Positions 1 to 11,223 of a stretch of 64,000 bases of DNA are shown here, piece by piece. The position numbers and the translations under genes were made by a program. The stretch's first letter is position 1. Each line of letters starts with the position of its first letter. The notes below the pieces were generated by a model that worked only from the letters and a program-made list of their open reading frames with translations, searched no databases and was not told the origin of the DNA. This DNA comes from Massospora cicadina (Eukaryota > Entomophthoromycota > Entomophthoromycetes > Entomophthorales > Entomophthoraceae): the NCBI GenBank assembly GCA_022478985.1, contig JAKSZP010005278.1, forward strand, positions 1 through 64,000, in the 5' to 3' direction.

Positions 1-1189
1 AAAAATTCATTGTTTTGGTTGCATTGGGTTATATGTGGGGGATCTGATTGGTTATTCCGCTGTGCTGCCATGGCATCTGCCTGAATCTGTTATGGGGAAA
101 TTGTGGTGCAAGTTTGGGTCTCAGCAGAACTTGCAGCCTGCTTGTGGGCAGTCTGTGCGAAATGACAGTCCTTGCGCAAAATGGGCTCAACCAAAGTAAC
201 GTCAGCTCTTTCACCCCAATAGAAGGCGAAAGTGGAGTCCTTAATTTTGCTGAAAGTTGGGCTTGTTTTGTCCATATTGTCCTAACAAAATTCCAGTGCT
301 TCAATCCCACACTTGACGGAGCATGCATGGTCTTTGTGGCCTATAGCTGAGCAGAATTTGCAGATAGGTGGGGTGTGTTCCAGTGTGATGCGGAAGGGGT
401 GAGATATGCTGCCATCGGGGAGGTTGATGGTTGCCATGCGTGGAATGAGGGTGATATCCTCTACCATGTCCTGATCAGGTTCTATAATGGTTATTGCCTT
501 CCCTGTACACAGGTGGGGCAGGAGGGGGAATTTCTCAAATTTGAACTAATTGATTACACTGTAACCTTTGAGGCCCCTGTGGAGCTCATCCGCGAGGATA
601 TCACGGTGCATGGTGCTTGGGATTTGGTCAAATATGATGAATGGGTCATTTGCCTCATTCCATCATATGCGCACCGTGCAGATGGTGCAGTCTTTGTTGT
701 TAATTTTTATGGAGAATATGACTTTTGCTGCTCTCGCTACTTCTTCCGCGGACATGAGCCAACATCCACCCATCCTCTATGTAAATTTTTATAATTTACT
801 GAGATAGTGTTTGGGAAAGTCGCGGAGAAGGCCTCCCCCATTTTTTCCCATGATTTGAGGGAGGTATCACTGACCATAATTCTAAGGCCATGCTCAAGGG
901 AGGACAGGGGTTGGGAGTGTTCTATTTTGGTATATGCGCTCATTTTTTGCAGAAATTGCAAAACTCTGGGTGCAGTGCTGTACTCACCCTTTTTGGTGAG
1001 AGGGTGTGTCAACATTCCACCAGGGCATTTTCCCCAGAGGGTTGGGAGGGCTTCAGGCCTTTTGCGCTGGCCACTTTCGCCCAACTGGTGTTGTTGCGGA
1101 CAATTTTGCTCATATTTCCTGGTTGATTGTCAATCTTGGAGAAATTGCATAGAATCGTGCTACTAAAAGTGATAGTAATGGTAAAGAAA
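1..1189 (-). mobile_element. Tad1-like LINE copy A, 5' part, runs off the left edge
   Basis: A non-LTR retrotransposon in minus orientation. Its 5' end is placed near 1189 because the block around 1159-1186 (ACTAAAAGTGATAGTAAT and following) is nearly identical to the block at 7451-7480, the 5' end of the second LINE. Inside it, broken minus-strand frames match the ORF1 of that second copy in order: an N-terminal part (1084-737), then a zinc-knuckle part (467-282), then a short tail (275-90). The 3' three quarters (endonuclease, RT) lie beyond position 1, so the matching target-site duplication cannot be checked. Confidence 0.8.
90..1084 (-). pseudogene. LINE copy A ORF1 (gag-like, zinc knuckle), broken
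   Basis: Decayed ORF1 of LINE copy A. ORF1 proteins of Tad1-group LINEs bind the element RNA. The N-terminal stretch (1084-737) resembles the same region of copy B: both share a segment ending in SQPLSSLEHG here and SHLQPLSLVEHR there, followed by GWVD. Further on (467-282) is a CCHC-type knuckle, CKFCSAIGHKDHAC, spaced C-x2-C-x4-H-x4-C. The last part (275-90) keeps a FYWGE-type motif seen as FNWGEHG in copy B. At least two frameshifts separate the three parts, so no full-length protein is possible. The plus-strand frames over the same bases are antisense shadows. Confidence 0.7.
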
Positions 1190-2218
1190 AATATGGTTGG
1201 ATTTAAATAGACTTTTTCATAAACTTTAAAACTGATTTTAGATAAGCTATAATGTTGATAATTTTATTGGGAATTTCCGAAAAAAGAAACGGTATGTTTA
1301 GTTGCGTTTTCCTCATTATAAAGCTCTTATAAAAGCAGTTTTAAAGTTTAAGAAAATGCTAATTTAAACTTTTATATGACATCCAAATCATCATTTGCAA
1401 CAGCCACACATCCCAGTGTATTGGTATTCAACAATTTAAGAAACTGGTCATGACACATACCAGATTAGCCCCCATTCTCAAATCCTTAATCCTTATTTGC
1501 AATTCCAGACTCCATTTGTTCTCCCGCCATCTCAAAAACCCCAAACTTGACCTCAGGATTTGGAGCCTAATCCAAAATTTCATTAATGAGGTCAATCTGT
1601 GGATCAGGCTGGTCCCAATTTTTCACAAAAGTCGCCTTTATTTAAAAGTATAAAATGACCATAATCTTGACTTAGTCAATGACTATTGGGTTTTCCTGTA
1701 AATGGGGTATAAAAATTTTCAAGTTTTTAAGTAGAGTATTGATTATCACACCCATCTTTATTGTAAACTTAAAGTCTGTTTGTGGTCTACTTTCTAGTCC
1801 CAAATTCTTAAACAGCTGCTGAGCTTCATAGTACTCCTGCAAGCTGTTATATTGTTGAGTTCCTGCAGCTAAACACCTGCGAGCAGCTCCTTGATAGGAT
1901 TTCAACACCACATAACCAATGAGGTTTATAGTATATTCTTGCCAACTATGCTTTGATCATATATTAGACTTCCATTTTCTCAGATGTGTGATAATACCTA
2001 TATCTGCAAATGAATCTGTCTATTTAAGCAAATTAGGTTTACTTTAATTTAGTTGTTTATAAATTGAGAATCCTGGTATGCTTGCACAAAAATATATTAA
2101 GCAAAACTTTTATTTTTTAATATTCACAAAAATACCCATGATAGAAAGCTAGAAATTCAAGATTTTGGCTTGAGTTATTCCGTGATTTTTTACAATGTGG
2201 GTCAACTTTAGGGCAGAT
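1190..2218. other. Spacer between two LINEs, no gene seen
   Basis: AT-rich sequence between the 5' end of LINE A and the target-site duplication of LINE B. Short open frames (for example 1450-1653 plus, 1672-1911 minus) have no recognisable motif and sit on low-complexity composition. I see nothing I can name here. Confidence 0.5.
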
Positions 2219-2235
2219 ACAATTTAAACTTTTTA
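2219..2235. repeat. Target-site duplication of LINE B, left copy
   Basis: The 17 bp ACAATTTAAACTTTTTA occurs here and again, identical, at 7480-7496, exactly bracketing the LINE. Length and T-rich character fit target-primed reverse transcription. Confidence 0.9.
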
Positions 2236-2391
2236 TTTATTTGGGAAAGGTCAACCAGGGGACAAGCACTTCCGATATAATGGAGATAAACTAATTACCT
2301 GTGAAAATTAAGGACACTTTAGAGGGTTTGAAGCCCCTCTTGTTGTCTCCAGGACCACCAAGTTTAGGACGGTAGGGGGGTACATGCTGTC

Positions 2392-3509
2392 TTATCCTTG
2401 GATGCAGCATGAGTGAAGAAAAGCATCAATCTTTAGGAACCATATGAGAAACCATGTATTGATTGTCCTTCTGTTACGTGGGGTCATGTTTCCAAAAAGC
2501 CATGATTGGAAATGTTCTAATATATGGTAGTGGAAACGATTGATTGCTTCTTGGATTGTAGGCGTTGCTCCTGTAAACGATTCCAGTACTATTGTATGGA
2601 TTGTCCATAGTGCTATTGCTACTATTAACGCCAAGAGGGATGGGTTGATAGGTGACTCCATGTTTAGAGCGAACTTGTTACTAGCTAGACTGAATGGTTA
2701 TCCACTTTCTTGGCGGAATAGGAGCATGACCTCTTTCCATATGGCCATTGATGTTGGACATTGTTCTAAAAGGTGTACTAGGCTTCCATACTGACCACAT
2801 ATTGTACATGAGGAATGGGCTGCATTTGACCGTTCTGCTGTGCAGTATACTCTCCTCATGCATCTCCACACATGTGCTCTTATCCTGGGTTGAATTAGTG
2901 AGTGATGTGTGTATCTCCAGAATTTTCTTTGGGTCACCAGGTTGTATGGTATATCCATATGGTCCAGGTAATCAATTCTGGTTATGGTACTCGGATTTCT
3001 GCATATTATGTTATCTGTGACTATTTGGACATTAATTTCCTGTCTGTGAGTTAGTCTTGGGCGTCCTCTGTGACTGATCTGATCACATATGTGGATCCTT
3101 CACTATGCTCTTCTCATGGCCAGAAGTATTCATTTGAAATGCGCAGGAGTGCCATTTGGTCCTGCAGCTGTAAGATGAGACGCCAGATAATTGATTAATG
3201 TGTTTGGGTGATCTGATTTTCTTAATTGGAGTGCTCATGTAAAGTTATATTTTGATTTCTGGCCCAATGTATATCTGGAATATCTGGGCTAGTCACCTGA
3301 GCTATCCAGGATCCTATTATATGAGTCGCTTGCTCTACATAATTAATAAACCCTATACCTCCATTCCTCCTAAAGCCAAATAGGGTTTGAGGCATATAGG
3401 GGGGTTGTAATTGGACCAAAGCCATCCTTATAATAAGGCTTAATTTTATTAAAGAAGGCCGGCTAGAAAGCAATGAATGGGCCGTAAGCCATATGATTGA
3501 TAGTATCAT
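2392..3509 (-). pseudogene. LINE B ORF2 C-terminal region with Cys/His motif
   Basis: Remains of the region downstream of RT. The clearest piece (2958-2698) contains a CTICGQ...HLLEQCP...IW pattern, the Cys2-His-Cys element that follows RT in many Tad1-group and other LINE ORF2 proteins and is thought to help bind nucleic acid. A further piece (2661-2392) and one upstream (3509-3222) are in other frames. An RNase H domain could lie in the 3509-2958 part, but I cannot identify its catalytic residues. All pieces are broken by frameshifts. Confidence 0.6.
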
Positions 3510-3579
3510 GGAGTTGACAACCGTGACCTTTCTCTTAGACCTATTTGATGTCCCTGTAAGGAGGCAATGCGTCTTATTA

Positions 3580-4809
3580 TTTAATCCAGAAGTTGATTTT
3601 TCATCATGGAGTTAGCGTAACCTCCTGCTTCCAACCATACCCCCAAGTGACGGACAGGTCCAGCTGTCATCTTGGTAGTGAAGGGAAGTTTCAGTGGAGT
3701 TAATGCTGCTTTAAGCCTTCTATGTCTGGTGAGAAGTCTTAATGATGTATTGGTTTTTTGTCCCATGGTAGATGGCGTCCTATGGGTCTGATATTTCCCC
3801 AGGAGTAGGATTTCTGTTTTTTCAGTGTTAAGTGATGCGTTGCTTATGGCTGAATATTAAAGTATTATTTTCTCAATTCTGTAAGCATCATGGTTATTGG
3901 ATATTACCACCACACAATCGTCAGTGAAGGCCATCATTTTGACTGGTGGTTGGCCCTTAACATTGATTCCATTGAGAAGTGTATTTGTATTCTGAATTAG
4001 GGGATCCAAACTAAAATTTTATAGTAAAGCTTAGTGGGTACCCTTGTTTGAGTCCTCTCTGTGGAAAAACTTGGTTAGTTAGGAAACCTGCTCCACGCAC
4101 AGCCATGGTGGCTGACTCTGTGAACATCACCCAGTCTAAGAACCTATTTGGGAGTTTGAATTATTGAAGGCAGGCCCTGAGATAGGTCCAGTTCACTCTG
4201 TCGTATGCCTTCTGTTGGTCCAAAAAGACAAGCGCTCCAGTGGTTTTGGACTGGCAGACATTTGCAACTGTGTTGATATTGTCCCATATGGATCTTCTTG
4301 GAACAAATCCTTATTGTGATGGGGATATCACATTAGTTGAAATTTCCCCTAATCGTTTGGCCATTATTTTTGTGAATATTTTTGGTATCTGTGTTGGTTA
4401 GGGAGATTGTGCGCTAGTTAGATAGGTTTATTCTGTCTCCTTTTTTGAATAAAGTGACAGTGTAAGCTTCTTTGCCTCCAGGTAGGAGGCATGTTTCCAT
4501 ATTACACTTGTTCATGGAAGCTAAAAGAATATTAGAAATGTTAGTAAGATATTTTATATAAAATTCATAGGGAATCCCATCAGGTCCAGGGAATTTCACT
4601 CTTGGTGCTCTGCATACTACTTCCCATAATTCCTTGCAAAATATTAGGCTGATTATATTGTTATTTTGAGCTGTGGTGTTAATATATATTTTCAAGGATT
4701 TTTTCAATTTTCCTTGTTCAACCTGTTCAAATTTATATAAATTTGTATAAAACCTTGTACTTCGGTTGTGACTTCTTTGGGTGTTTCTGCTATGGATTTG
4801 TCCAGTCAT
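3580..4809 (-). pseudogene. LINE B reverse transcriptase domain, broken
   Basis: LINE-type RT, the enzyme that copies element RNA at the nicked target. Visible on the minus strand in order: an N-terminal RT motif PGPDGIPYEFY (about 4595-4560) followed by LFKKGDRINLSN (4445-4414); motif A as ALVFLDQQKAYDRVNW (about 4240-4190), catalytic Asp kept; motif C as AFTDDCVVVI (about 3945-3905), both Asp kept. A later piece (3766-3581) contains the region that normally follows motif D. The motifs lie in different frames, so the gene is dead although the active-site codons survive. The strong PGPDG plus FxDD pattern separates it from the LTR-type RTs elsewhere in the window. Confidence 0.85.
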
Positions 4810-5183
4810 CAGACCTGTGTGAAAGCTATTGTATTTTTCTGGGTTGAAATCAACGGAAAAGCAGCTTAAGCAAGTTTCTCCATCTTTTATGTTTTTTGCT
4901 CTATATTGAACCCCAACTCAGTGTTAGTGTTTGCATATCAGGGTCTTTAGTTGAGCAGAAACCTCCGCCCATTTGTGACCCCATCCATGGCTGTATCCTG
5001 TTCTTGGTACGTTGTTTTCTAGATGGTCAATTTCAGCCAATGTGTGTTTGATAATGGCTGAAACTGCCCTGTGTTTTCTAGACGATGTATGCTTAACTTA
5101 TTGGGTTGTTGATTTTTTGAAGTTTTCCCAGGTGGTTAGTGGGTCCAAACAGAAAGGTGTTTGAAGTCCCGTGTTGAGGATAT

Positions 5184-5975
5184 TTAATCCATCCAGGATT
5201 GAAATTCTGAGTCAGCTAAACTTTCTGGGCGTATTCTGCACCACTTGGGTGCTTGGGTAGTTGTTTCCGCTGGTGTGTAGGACACCAAAACTAGCCAATG
5301 GTCAGAAAATTTGATTTTTGTAGTTTTGAATTTATGAATTTGGTGATGGAAAATTAATGATGCAAATATTAGGTCTATCCGTGACATTGAGATATGTGCA
5401 CCGTTGTGTACATGTGGGCGTGTCATGTTTTGTAGTAGGGATGACCTTTTAGGTATCAGATCATATAGTCCCAGGCTGGCCTTTAGCACGCGAAGTTCCA
5501 CTTGCCCTTGTGATACCTCCATTGTGTATGGCCATTGGTCAGTATCTGGGTTGATCCAGCAGTTCATATCTCCCATGACAAAAGTGTTTGCTGGAAGATG
5601 GAACTGTGTTAGAGCTGTTAAAAACTCTTGTCAGTCTAGTGCACAGTTTGGTTCATACACACTGGCTATTGTGTGCAATTCTTTGTGCCATAAAAAGGTA
5701 ACGGCTAGTATGTGGCCATCCAGGAACAAATTTTTATTAATAGATTTAAAGTTTTGGTTCATGCGTACTATCACCCCACAGTGTTGTGACCAAAACAATA
5801 TTGTTGGGAGGAGCATGTTATCTCTTGCCTCCTCCTTTCCCTGTGGACAGTGGGTTTCCTGCACCTCCAGGATATCCATAGGTGGATTTCTTAGGAGACT
5901 CAACTTCTTGGCCTGGGACATTGAGGCCTTGAGTCCCGCTATGTTCAACGTCCCTATCTCTACTGAGACGCCCAA
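5184..5975 (-). pseudogene. LINE B APE-type endonuclease domain
   Basis: N-terminal domain of LINE ORF2, which nicks the target DNA to prime reverse transcription. The frame starting at 5975 has a beta-strand motif GTLNIAGLK, then DILEVQETH with the catalytic Glu of the QETH motif. After a frameshift near 5630 the second frame starts with GDMNCWINP (catalytic Asp/Asn), then SRIDLIFAS, then FSDHWLVL with the catalytic SDH. All four hallmark motifs of the exonuclease-endonuclease-phosphatase fold are therefore readable. The 222-codon plus-strand frame covering 5404-6072 is the antisense shadow of this domain. Confidence 0.88.
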
Positions 5976-6261
5976 TGCGCCTCAGGAGCAGTTAGCAGGG
6001 CCCCAGGCCCTGCTCCCTCACTCACATACCTCTACATTGCACCTCTGCTGCGGAGAGCATAACCATGAGTAGGAGTTGGGGTGTATTCTGCCCCTTTCAT
6101 TGCCGCTGTTTTTGTTCCTCTCTTGCCTTTGCTGGTTTTCAATTTATCATTGCAGTACTCTTGTGTGCTCTTATTGGCACATGTTTCTCTAGCGCATTCC
6201 ATTGTTGATTTTCCTTCCCAATTGGGTTATGCTCCACAATTTTGGGGGGTGTGCTGAACCC

Positions 6262-7401
6262 CTATCTTGCCGCATTTATATACAAATTGTGTTCCGCCAA
6301 ATCCATTCTGTTTGGGTTAGTTGTTTGGTTTTCCGCGGGATTTGATTGACTTATTATTTCAAGTTCATCCATGTCTTCCTGGATCTGTTCCAGTGATATG
6401 GATGATACCGCCGATGCCTTTGCCTTGGCCACAGCCAGCTTGTGAGCTTGTTTGGACATTTTTCATTCTTTTGGGTAAATTGGGTCAATTATCTTATATT
6501 GCCCATGTTCTCCCCAGTTGAATGCTTGTGTGGTATCTGTGATTTTGGCATACTCTAAGTCGTCTTTGCACATTTCTTCCTCAATGAAAACCATTTCTCT
6601 TTGGCCTAATTTTATGGGACAAGCATGAATCTTGTGCCCAAAGGCCTGGCAGTGGTTGCATATGGGGGGTGCGCTCTCTACTGTTGCGTGGAATAGTGGG
6701 ATTTTTCCCATTAATAGTGAAGGATGCAATGTGGGTTTTTTTTTGATATCCTCCACTACCTCCTGGTTCAGGGAAATGACATCAATTGTCTTCCCAGTGC
6801 TAAGGTTCAGCATCAGCTGGAATCTTTGCATTTCAATTGTTTAATTTCTCCATAGGCTTCCAAGCCTTCCCAGAGATGTTGTTCAACTACTGTGTGCGCC
6901 AGTGTAGTCAGAAGGTAATCAAAAACTATAAAAATATCTTTGAATTCTGTCCAACATGTGCATTTGGTCGATACCAAATGCTGAGCATTGGTAAGGTCAA
7001 GTACCACTATGACCTTTGCTGCTTCATTTGCTTCTTCTGAAGTTATAGACCCAAGGTCTACCCAACCTTTGCAGATAGTATGGGTTTTAAGTACACCGCA
7101 TGAGGTAAACTTAAGTTGGACTTCAACAAACTTTATCCCACATTGTTGGTTATTCTATTCCCAGGAAAACTCATATCCTGTGTTCTACCAATGACAGCGG
7201 TTGCAAGTGGGATACTTCCATGTAACTGCAATATTTCACTAAAAAATTCACAAAACCTGTGGGGTGCGCCACCCTGGGTTTTTTGTTTTTACTGATATTT
7301 TCGTTTGTTTCTGTGCACTTGGTACTTTTGGGCGGTGCAGATCCAGGTCCGCTGCCCTTTACCACGTTTGCACAATTATTTGTTTTATTACTCACGCTCA
7401 T
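6262..7401 (-). pseudogene. LINE B ORF1 (gag-like, zinc knuckle), broken
   Basis: ORF1 of LINE B. The start is taken at the Met at 7401, about 80 bp inside the element, because the matching frame of copy A lies at the same distance from its 5' end. Middle part (6831-6463) ends in a CCHC-type knuckle CNHCQAFGHKIHAC preceded by an ESAPPI stretch, and is followed by FNWGEHG. A last part (6459-6262) is Ala/Lys- and Glu/Asp-rich. Frameshifts near 7171, 6820 and 6460 interrupt it. The arrangement of a beta-rich segment followed by a single CCHC knuckle fits Tad1-group ORF1 better than the three-knuckle ORF1 of animal I/Jockey elements. Confidence 0.75.
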
Positions 7402-7479
7402 CTCACCTGGTATTGATTATCAAATTGTACTGTTTGAATTGAATTGTATTACTAAAAGTGATAGTAATCGGAAAGAAAA

Positions 7480-7496
7480 ACAATTTAAACTTTTTA
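7480..7496. repeat. Target-site duplication of LINE B, right copy
   Basis: Identical 17-bp partner of 2219-2235. It marks the true 5' end of the LINE at 7479, just beyond the A-rich GAAAGAAAA. Confidence 0.9.
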
Positions 7497-8080
7497 GAAA
7501 ATCAAATTTGAACTTTTATTTTAATTTAAACCCTACTAGATAGAACATTTTATAAACTAATACCATGATATAGTAGAGAACATAAAAATAAGAATGATGG
7601 CTCATTGTATACAAACCCAAATTATGCTATTATAAACTATTTAAGTGTACTATTGGTGTATCAGAGAGTTATGACTTAAGATTTGTAGCCCTAGAAGTTA
7701 ATTTAGAATTAAGGTTATCTGTAGTAAATCAGTATAGTTAGTGTAAGACATCTGAATTCCTTTGTCTTTAATAAAGAATCTGAGGAGCAAAGTATCAAGC
7801 ATCTTTATATTATTAAACGAGTATTAATATTAAAATTTTGTTATGATATTCTTACTTAGGAGGACCTGCTACAATATGAAAGTTTAATTCTGAATCTATA
7901 CTTTTTGTCATTGACTAAGCATTTGGATTGGATTTTAAGTATTTAATAGATATCAAATTGATATGAGTGCCAAACCATGACCTCAGTTGATGAACCCCTT
8001 TTTATAATTATTGATACAAATGGTGATAATATCACAAATATTTTACAACTCTCCTTTATGTCATACCCATGTATATCCTA
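7497..8080. other. Spacer between LINE B and element G, no gene seen
   Basis: AT-rich DNA that held both insertions. No motif-bearing frame, repeat or RNA recognised. Confidence 0.5.
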
Positions 8081-8085
8081 CCAAA
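8081..8085. repeat. Target-site duplication of element G, left copy
   Basis: CCAAA directly before the TGTTAG start of the LTR. The same five bases follow the CATGACA end of the other LTR at 28880-28884. Confidence 0.8.
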
Positions 8086-9370
8086 TGTTAGCCAATTGGT
8101 CCTTGCTTGCTTAAATTAAGTGGCTGAATTTCTAGTAGGTTTTCTGTCAAAACACAGATTAGACATTATGCAACCTTCTGAAGGGACATGGAATCATAAC
8201 TGAGTAGATCTTCTTCTTTTACTACATAGTATAGCATCAATGGTTGAACAGAACTGCTTATTGCCCTGCTGACAGTATTCTTGTTGAAGCTCTTAAAGAT
8301 AGTTTTTGTACATTGGTCTATAGAAAAATACTTAACAGAAACCTTGACTAACCCCAAAGATCGATGTATCCCTCCATTAGGTTGGGACCAACTAGTGCTA
8401 AAATAGAAACCTTGACCAACCTCTCATTTGATGTTAAGCAACCAAAATATCCTTCCTCACAAGTGTCCTGTTCCTTAGATCTCAGACTGGTCACTAACAA
8501 TCTCTTCACTTAACCCAAATAAGTGTTAACAAAAAATAAGCTTGATTTTCTGTGGTGAAAGCTTCTTTATTGAAATAAATTAAAGTATTTTTATACTTTA
8601 GGCTTAAGTTCAAGATTTAAAGTATATGTAAAATGATATAATGGGAATATGGTATAAATATATTTTAGGGGCTTCAAAAACGTATTGACAGTCTCTTTTT
8701 AATCTCCACCTTTGTGGCGGCATTAATTGACTTAATGCTTGTATCTGTAAGCTCTGTCTTATGGTGGACATCCCTAAACCAGGATGGTTTGGCTCCTTGC
8801 TCAACCCACTTCAGATTTAAGGCTGCAGTATTGCTTCTGATTATTGCTCCTTCCCCTAATTTGGAATATGCTAATCAGGCCAGGATTTGTATGATAGCGC
8901 TGCTCCAATGCGCTTTGATTCAAGGTTTTGATTGACCTTCAATATTACAAAATAGTCTTTTTGGGTAATATTCAAGTGAAAGGTTTGATTGCTTTTATTA
9001 GGGGTAACTTAGTTTGACTAAATTTCAGTAATCTTTTGTCATTGCCCATTTTGGAATGAATTAATCTATTAATCAATTGTAAATTGTCACGCCCAAGGGC
9101 TTAAAAGGGGTCAAATTTCATAGTTGTTAGCATTGTCATCATCTTTATATTCTAAATCTCTTTAGTAGCAGGTATCAAATTATCTTGTTTGACATCATCC
9201 TGAATGACTGATAAATTTCTGAGACGGCTGTCATCTGTAAAAGGGGATTCATATCCCTTATCTGAGTTTTGATATGCAACTGTATATCTTGTAGTGGTTG
9301 TATACTTGCGGGGTTCCTTCCAGAGGGTGAGGAATTAATTTCCAGTATCTTCATGGTAGTTTTCATGACA
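8086..9370 (-). repeat. Element G 3' LTR (1285 bp)
   Basis: Starts TGTTAGCC and ends TTCATGACA. It aligns with 26617-28879 once the insertion in that copy is removed. Shared blocks include CACAGATTA (8152 and 26690), TGTATGAT (8889), GGGTAATATT (8961) and GAGGGTGA (9325). It carries a 52-bp retroposon at 8354-8405 that the other LTR lacks. The short open frames inside it are not genes. Confidence 0.87.
8338..8421 (+). mobile_element. 52-bp retroposon with 16-bp TSDs (empty site known)
   Basis: An insert at 8354-8405 ends in GGGACCAACTAGTGCTAAAA and is bracketed by GAAACCTTGACTAACC (8338-8353) and GAAACCTTGACCAACC (8406-8421). The sister LTR of element G has a single GAAACCTTGGCCAACC at 26864-26879 and no insert, so this is a genuine insertion with a preserved empty site. 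The 3' end matches the inserts at 18994, 27482 and 40510 and the ends of two longer copies. Confidence 0.88.
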
Positions 9371-9399
9371 CTTCTCCCAATATAAGACCAGGCGAAGGA

Positions 9400-11217
9400 C
9401 CTAAGGTTCTGGGCATGTACTCATTTAATTACTATATTGGTGTCATCATCTCTTATGGAATACTTGGCTCCTCTCTTGTAAAGTATAGCTGCAGGTCTAG
9501 TCCATATGACTGACAACTTTTCAGGCTGGCTTCCTCATACATGGTAGATAGGACCTTGTCTCCTAACTTGACTCTGGTAGTCTAATCTATCTTATTCACA
9601 TGTTGACTCTTGTAAATAGTGGCATAGATGTTCTGGGATAATTCTGGCTGAATTTTAATTAACTCAACATAACTCTTGATGATAACTCCCAAGTAGAAAG
9701 ATTTCAAATCTGCAAAGATGAATGGTGAAAGTAAGGTAGGTAGCGCTGCTTCTTATCCTACAGGGTCTTTTACAGAAACATGTTAATAGTACAGTAATGT
9801 CTATGTTGGTAGCTAGCAGAGAGGATGGTAGCAGTTCTCACTTCAACCTGTAATTCAAGGCATTCTTTTCAGTATCCTAAGGTTCCATTCACAAATTCTA
9901 TGCTTCTGTTGGTGGATGAACTATATGGAGTGGTAAATTGTTGTCATACACCAATTAGATCCATTAGATTTCTCATGACATTAAAGAATAATTCTTGCCA
10001 TTATCTGGTAGCAGAGTCTGAGGGCATCCATGCCTTGCTACCCTTGGTTTTAAAGGAATATGTTGAATGATCATGTGGTGTATGTCTTGACTGCTGATGC
10101 TTCAATCCTTTTGTGAGATGGTCGATAGCCATTAAGATATAGTTGGATTCATTTGAGGAGGTAGTCAGTGGTTCTATCACGTCAATGGATACATTGTAAA
10201 ATATAGGTATAGAAAGAATTAGTTGGAACTCAAAGCATTACTCTGTGGGTCTGAAGCTCTTTAAGGGTACAAAGAATTTCAGGGCGTAATGTGCTTTGTC
10301 AGACATAGACTCATAATAGAATTGGTCTCTTAGGTATGCTGATACTCTCTGGAATTGTCCATGATCAACATGCTTTTGAGCTTCCATAATAAAGTCCATA
10401 ATATCACTAGTTCAGATGTATGGGTACCACTTGTACTCATTATTCTTCTATAGGTTCCCATCAATATGCTAAATATATTTAAATTTTGTGGACATTATTC
10501 ACATAGTCAGTCTCATCTTGTTATTCTCCTCTGGTATTCAATTTAGTCATAAAGGGAATCACTCTCATGTGCTTGGAGGTGGAATACAGGCAATCAAAAA
10601 AGTCCATTAGCGTTGATATGTTTGCTGCCTACTCAATGTATTATATCAAAATAATACCTTTGGAGTTTTACTGCCCATTGGCTAAAATCCATATAATTCT
10701 TTCATGTTGCGCAGCCAGCAGAGTGATGTGTGATCCATACAGCTTTACATTGTAGACATATAAGTAGATTTAAAAATGCTTCACTGCTCTTATCACCGCC
10801 AGGCATTCTCTTTTCGTCACTAAGTAGTTCTTTTCAGCTCTGATAAAGACATTGTAGTAGTACTCAATGTTGATTTATCCCTTCTTCATCCAATTTGGGC
10901 GAGTACTGATCTTAGCCATTTCACTAGCATCAGTAGACAGGCAAAATTTAATGTTGAAGTCAGGGTTAGTTAGGATTGGTGCCTCTAACAATCTAGATTC
11001 CACCTCTTCAAAGGCCTACTCTTAATCCAGGCTCACATTTAAACTTGGTCTCCTTGGTTAACAGGTAGATATTCGATGCAGCCAAGTCCAGAAAATGGTG
11101 GATAACCTGCTGATAGCATCCCACCATACCAGAAATACTTTGATGTTATTTATACATTATGGCAGTTCCATGGCAACTATGGCTTTTATCTTTCCTTCCT
11201 GAGGCTTGATTTCTTTG
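9400..11217 (-). pseudogene. Element G RT end, RNase H and integrase, broken
   Basis: C-terminal half of the G polyprotein. Reading downward from 11217: the end of RT, continuing the frame left at 23454; RNase H with LSTDASEM (about 10940) and, further on, AEKNYLVTKRECLAVIRAVKHF-like sequence (about 10840-10780); an integrase zinc-binding region near 10440-10300; and the integrase core with SIDVIEPL (about 10190) and IDHLTK (about 10120). RNase H removes template RNA and integrase inserts the cDNA. Stops and frameshifts interrupt every domain, and the second and third integrase acidic residues cannot be placed with certainty. Confidence 0.8.
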
Positions 11218-11223
11218 GGGCTG
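11218..11223. repeat. Target-site duplication of element P, left copy
   Basis: GGGCTG just before the LTR start TGATTC. The same six bases follow the 3' LTR at 23448-23453. One copy plus the flanks gives back an open RT frame in element G. Confidence 0.82.

Larger units (their letters stand above)
2236..7479 (-). mobile_element. Tad1-like LINE copy B, full length (5.24 kb), decayed
   Basis: Complete but degenerate non-LTR retrotransposon in minus orientation, 5' end at 7479 and A-rich 3' end at 2236. It is bounded by a perfect 17-bp target-site duplication (2219-2235 and 7480-7496). Reading from the 5' end: ORF1 with a zinc knuckle (7401-6262), APE-type endonuclease (5975-5184), reverse transcriptase (about 4809-3580), and a C-terminal Cys/His motif (about 2958-2698). 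Many frameshifts and stops break both ORFs, yet the catalytic signature residues can still be read piecewise. Same orientation and same 5' end as copy A at 1-1189. Confidence 0.92.

Noticed and set aside
5404..6072. The longest open frame in the window (222 codons, plus strand) as a gene
   Set aside because: It lies antisense to the LINE endonuclease, whose motifs (GTLNIAGLK, GDMN, SDHW) are clear on the minus strand.
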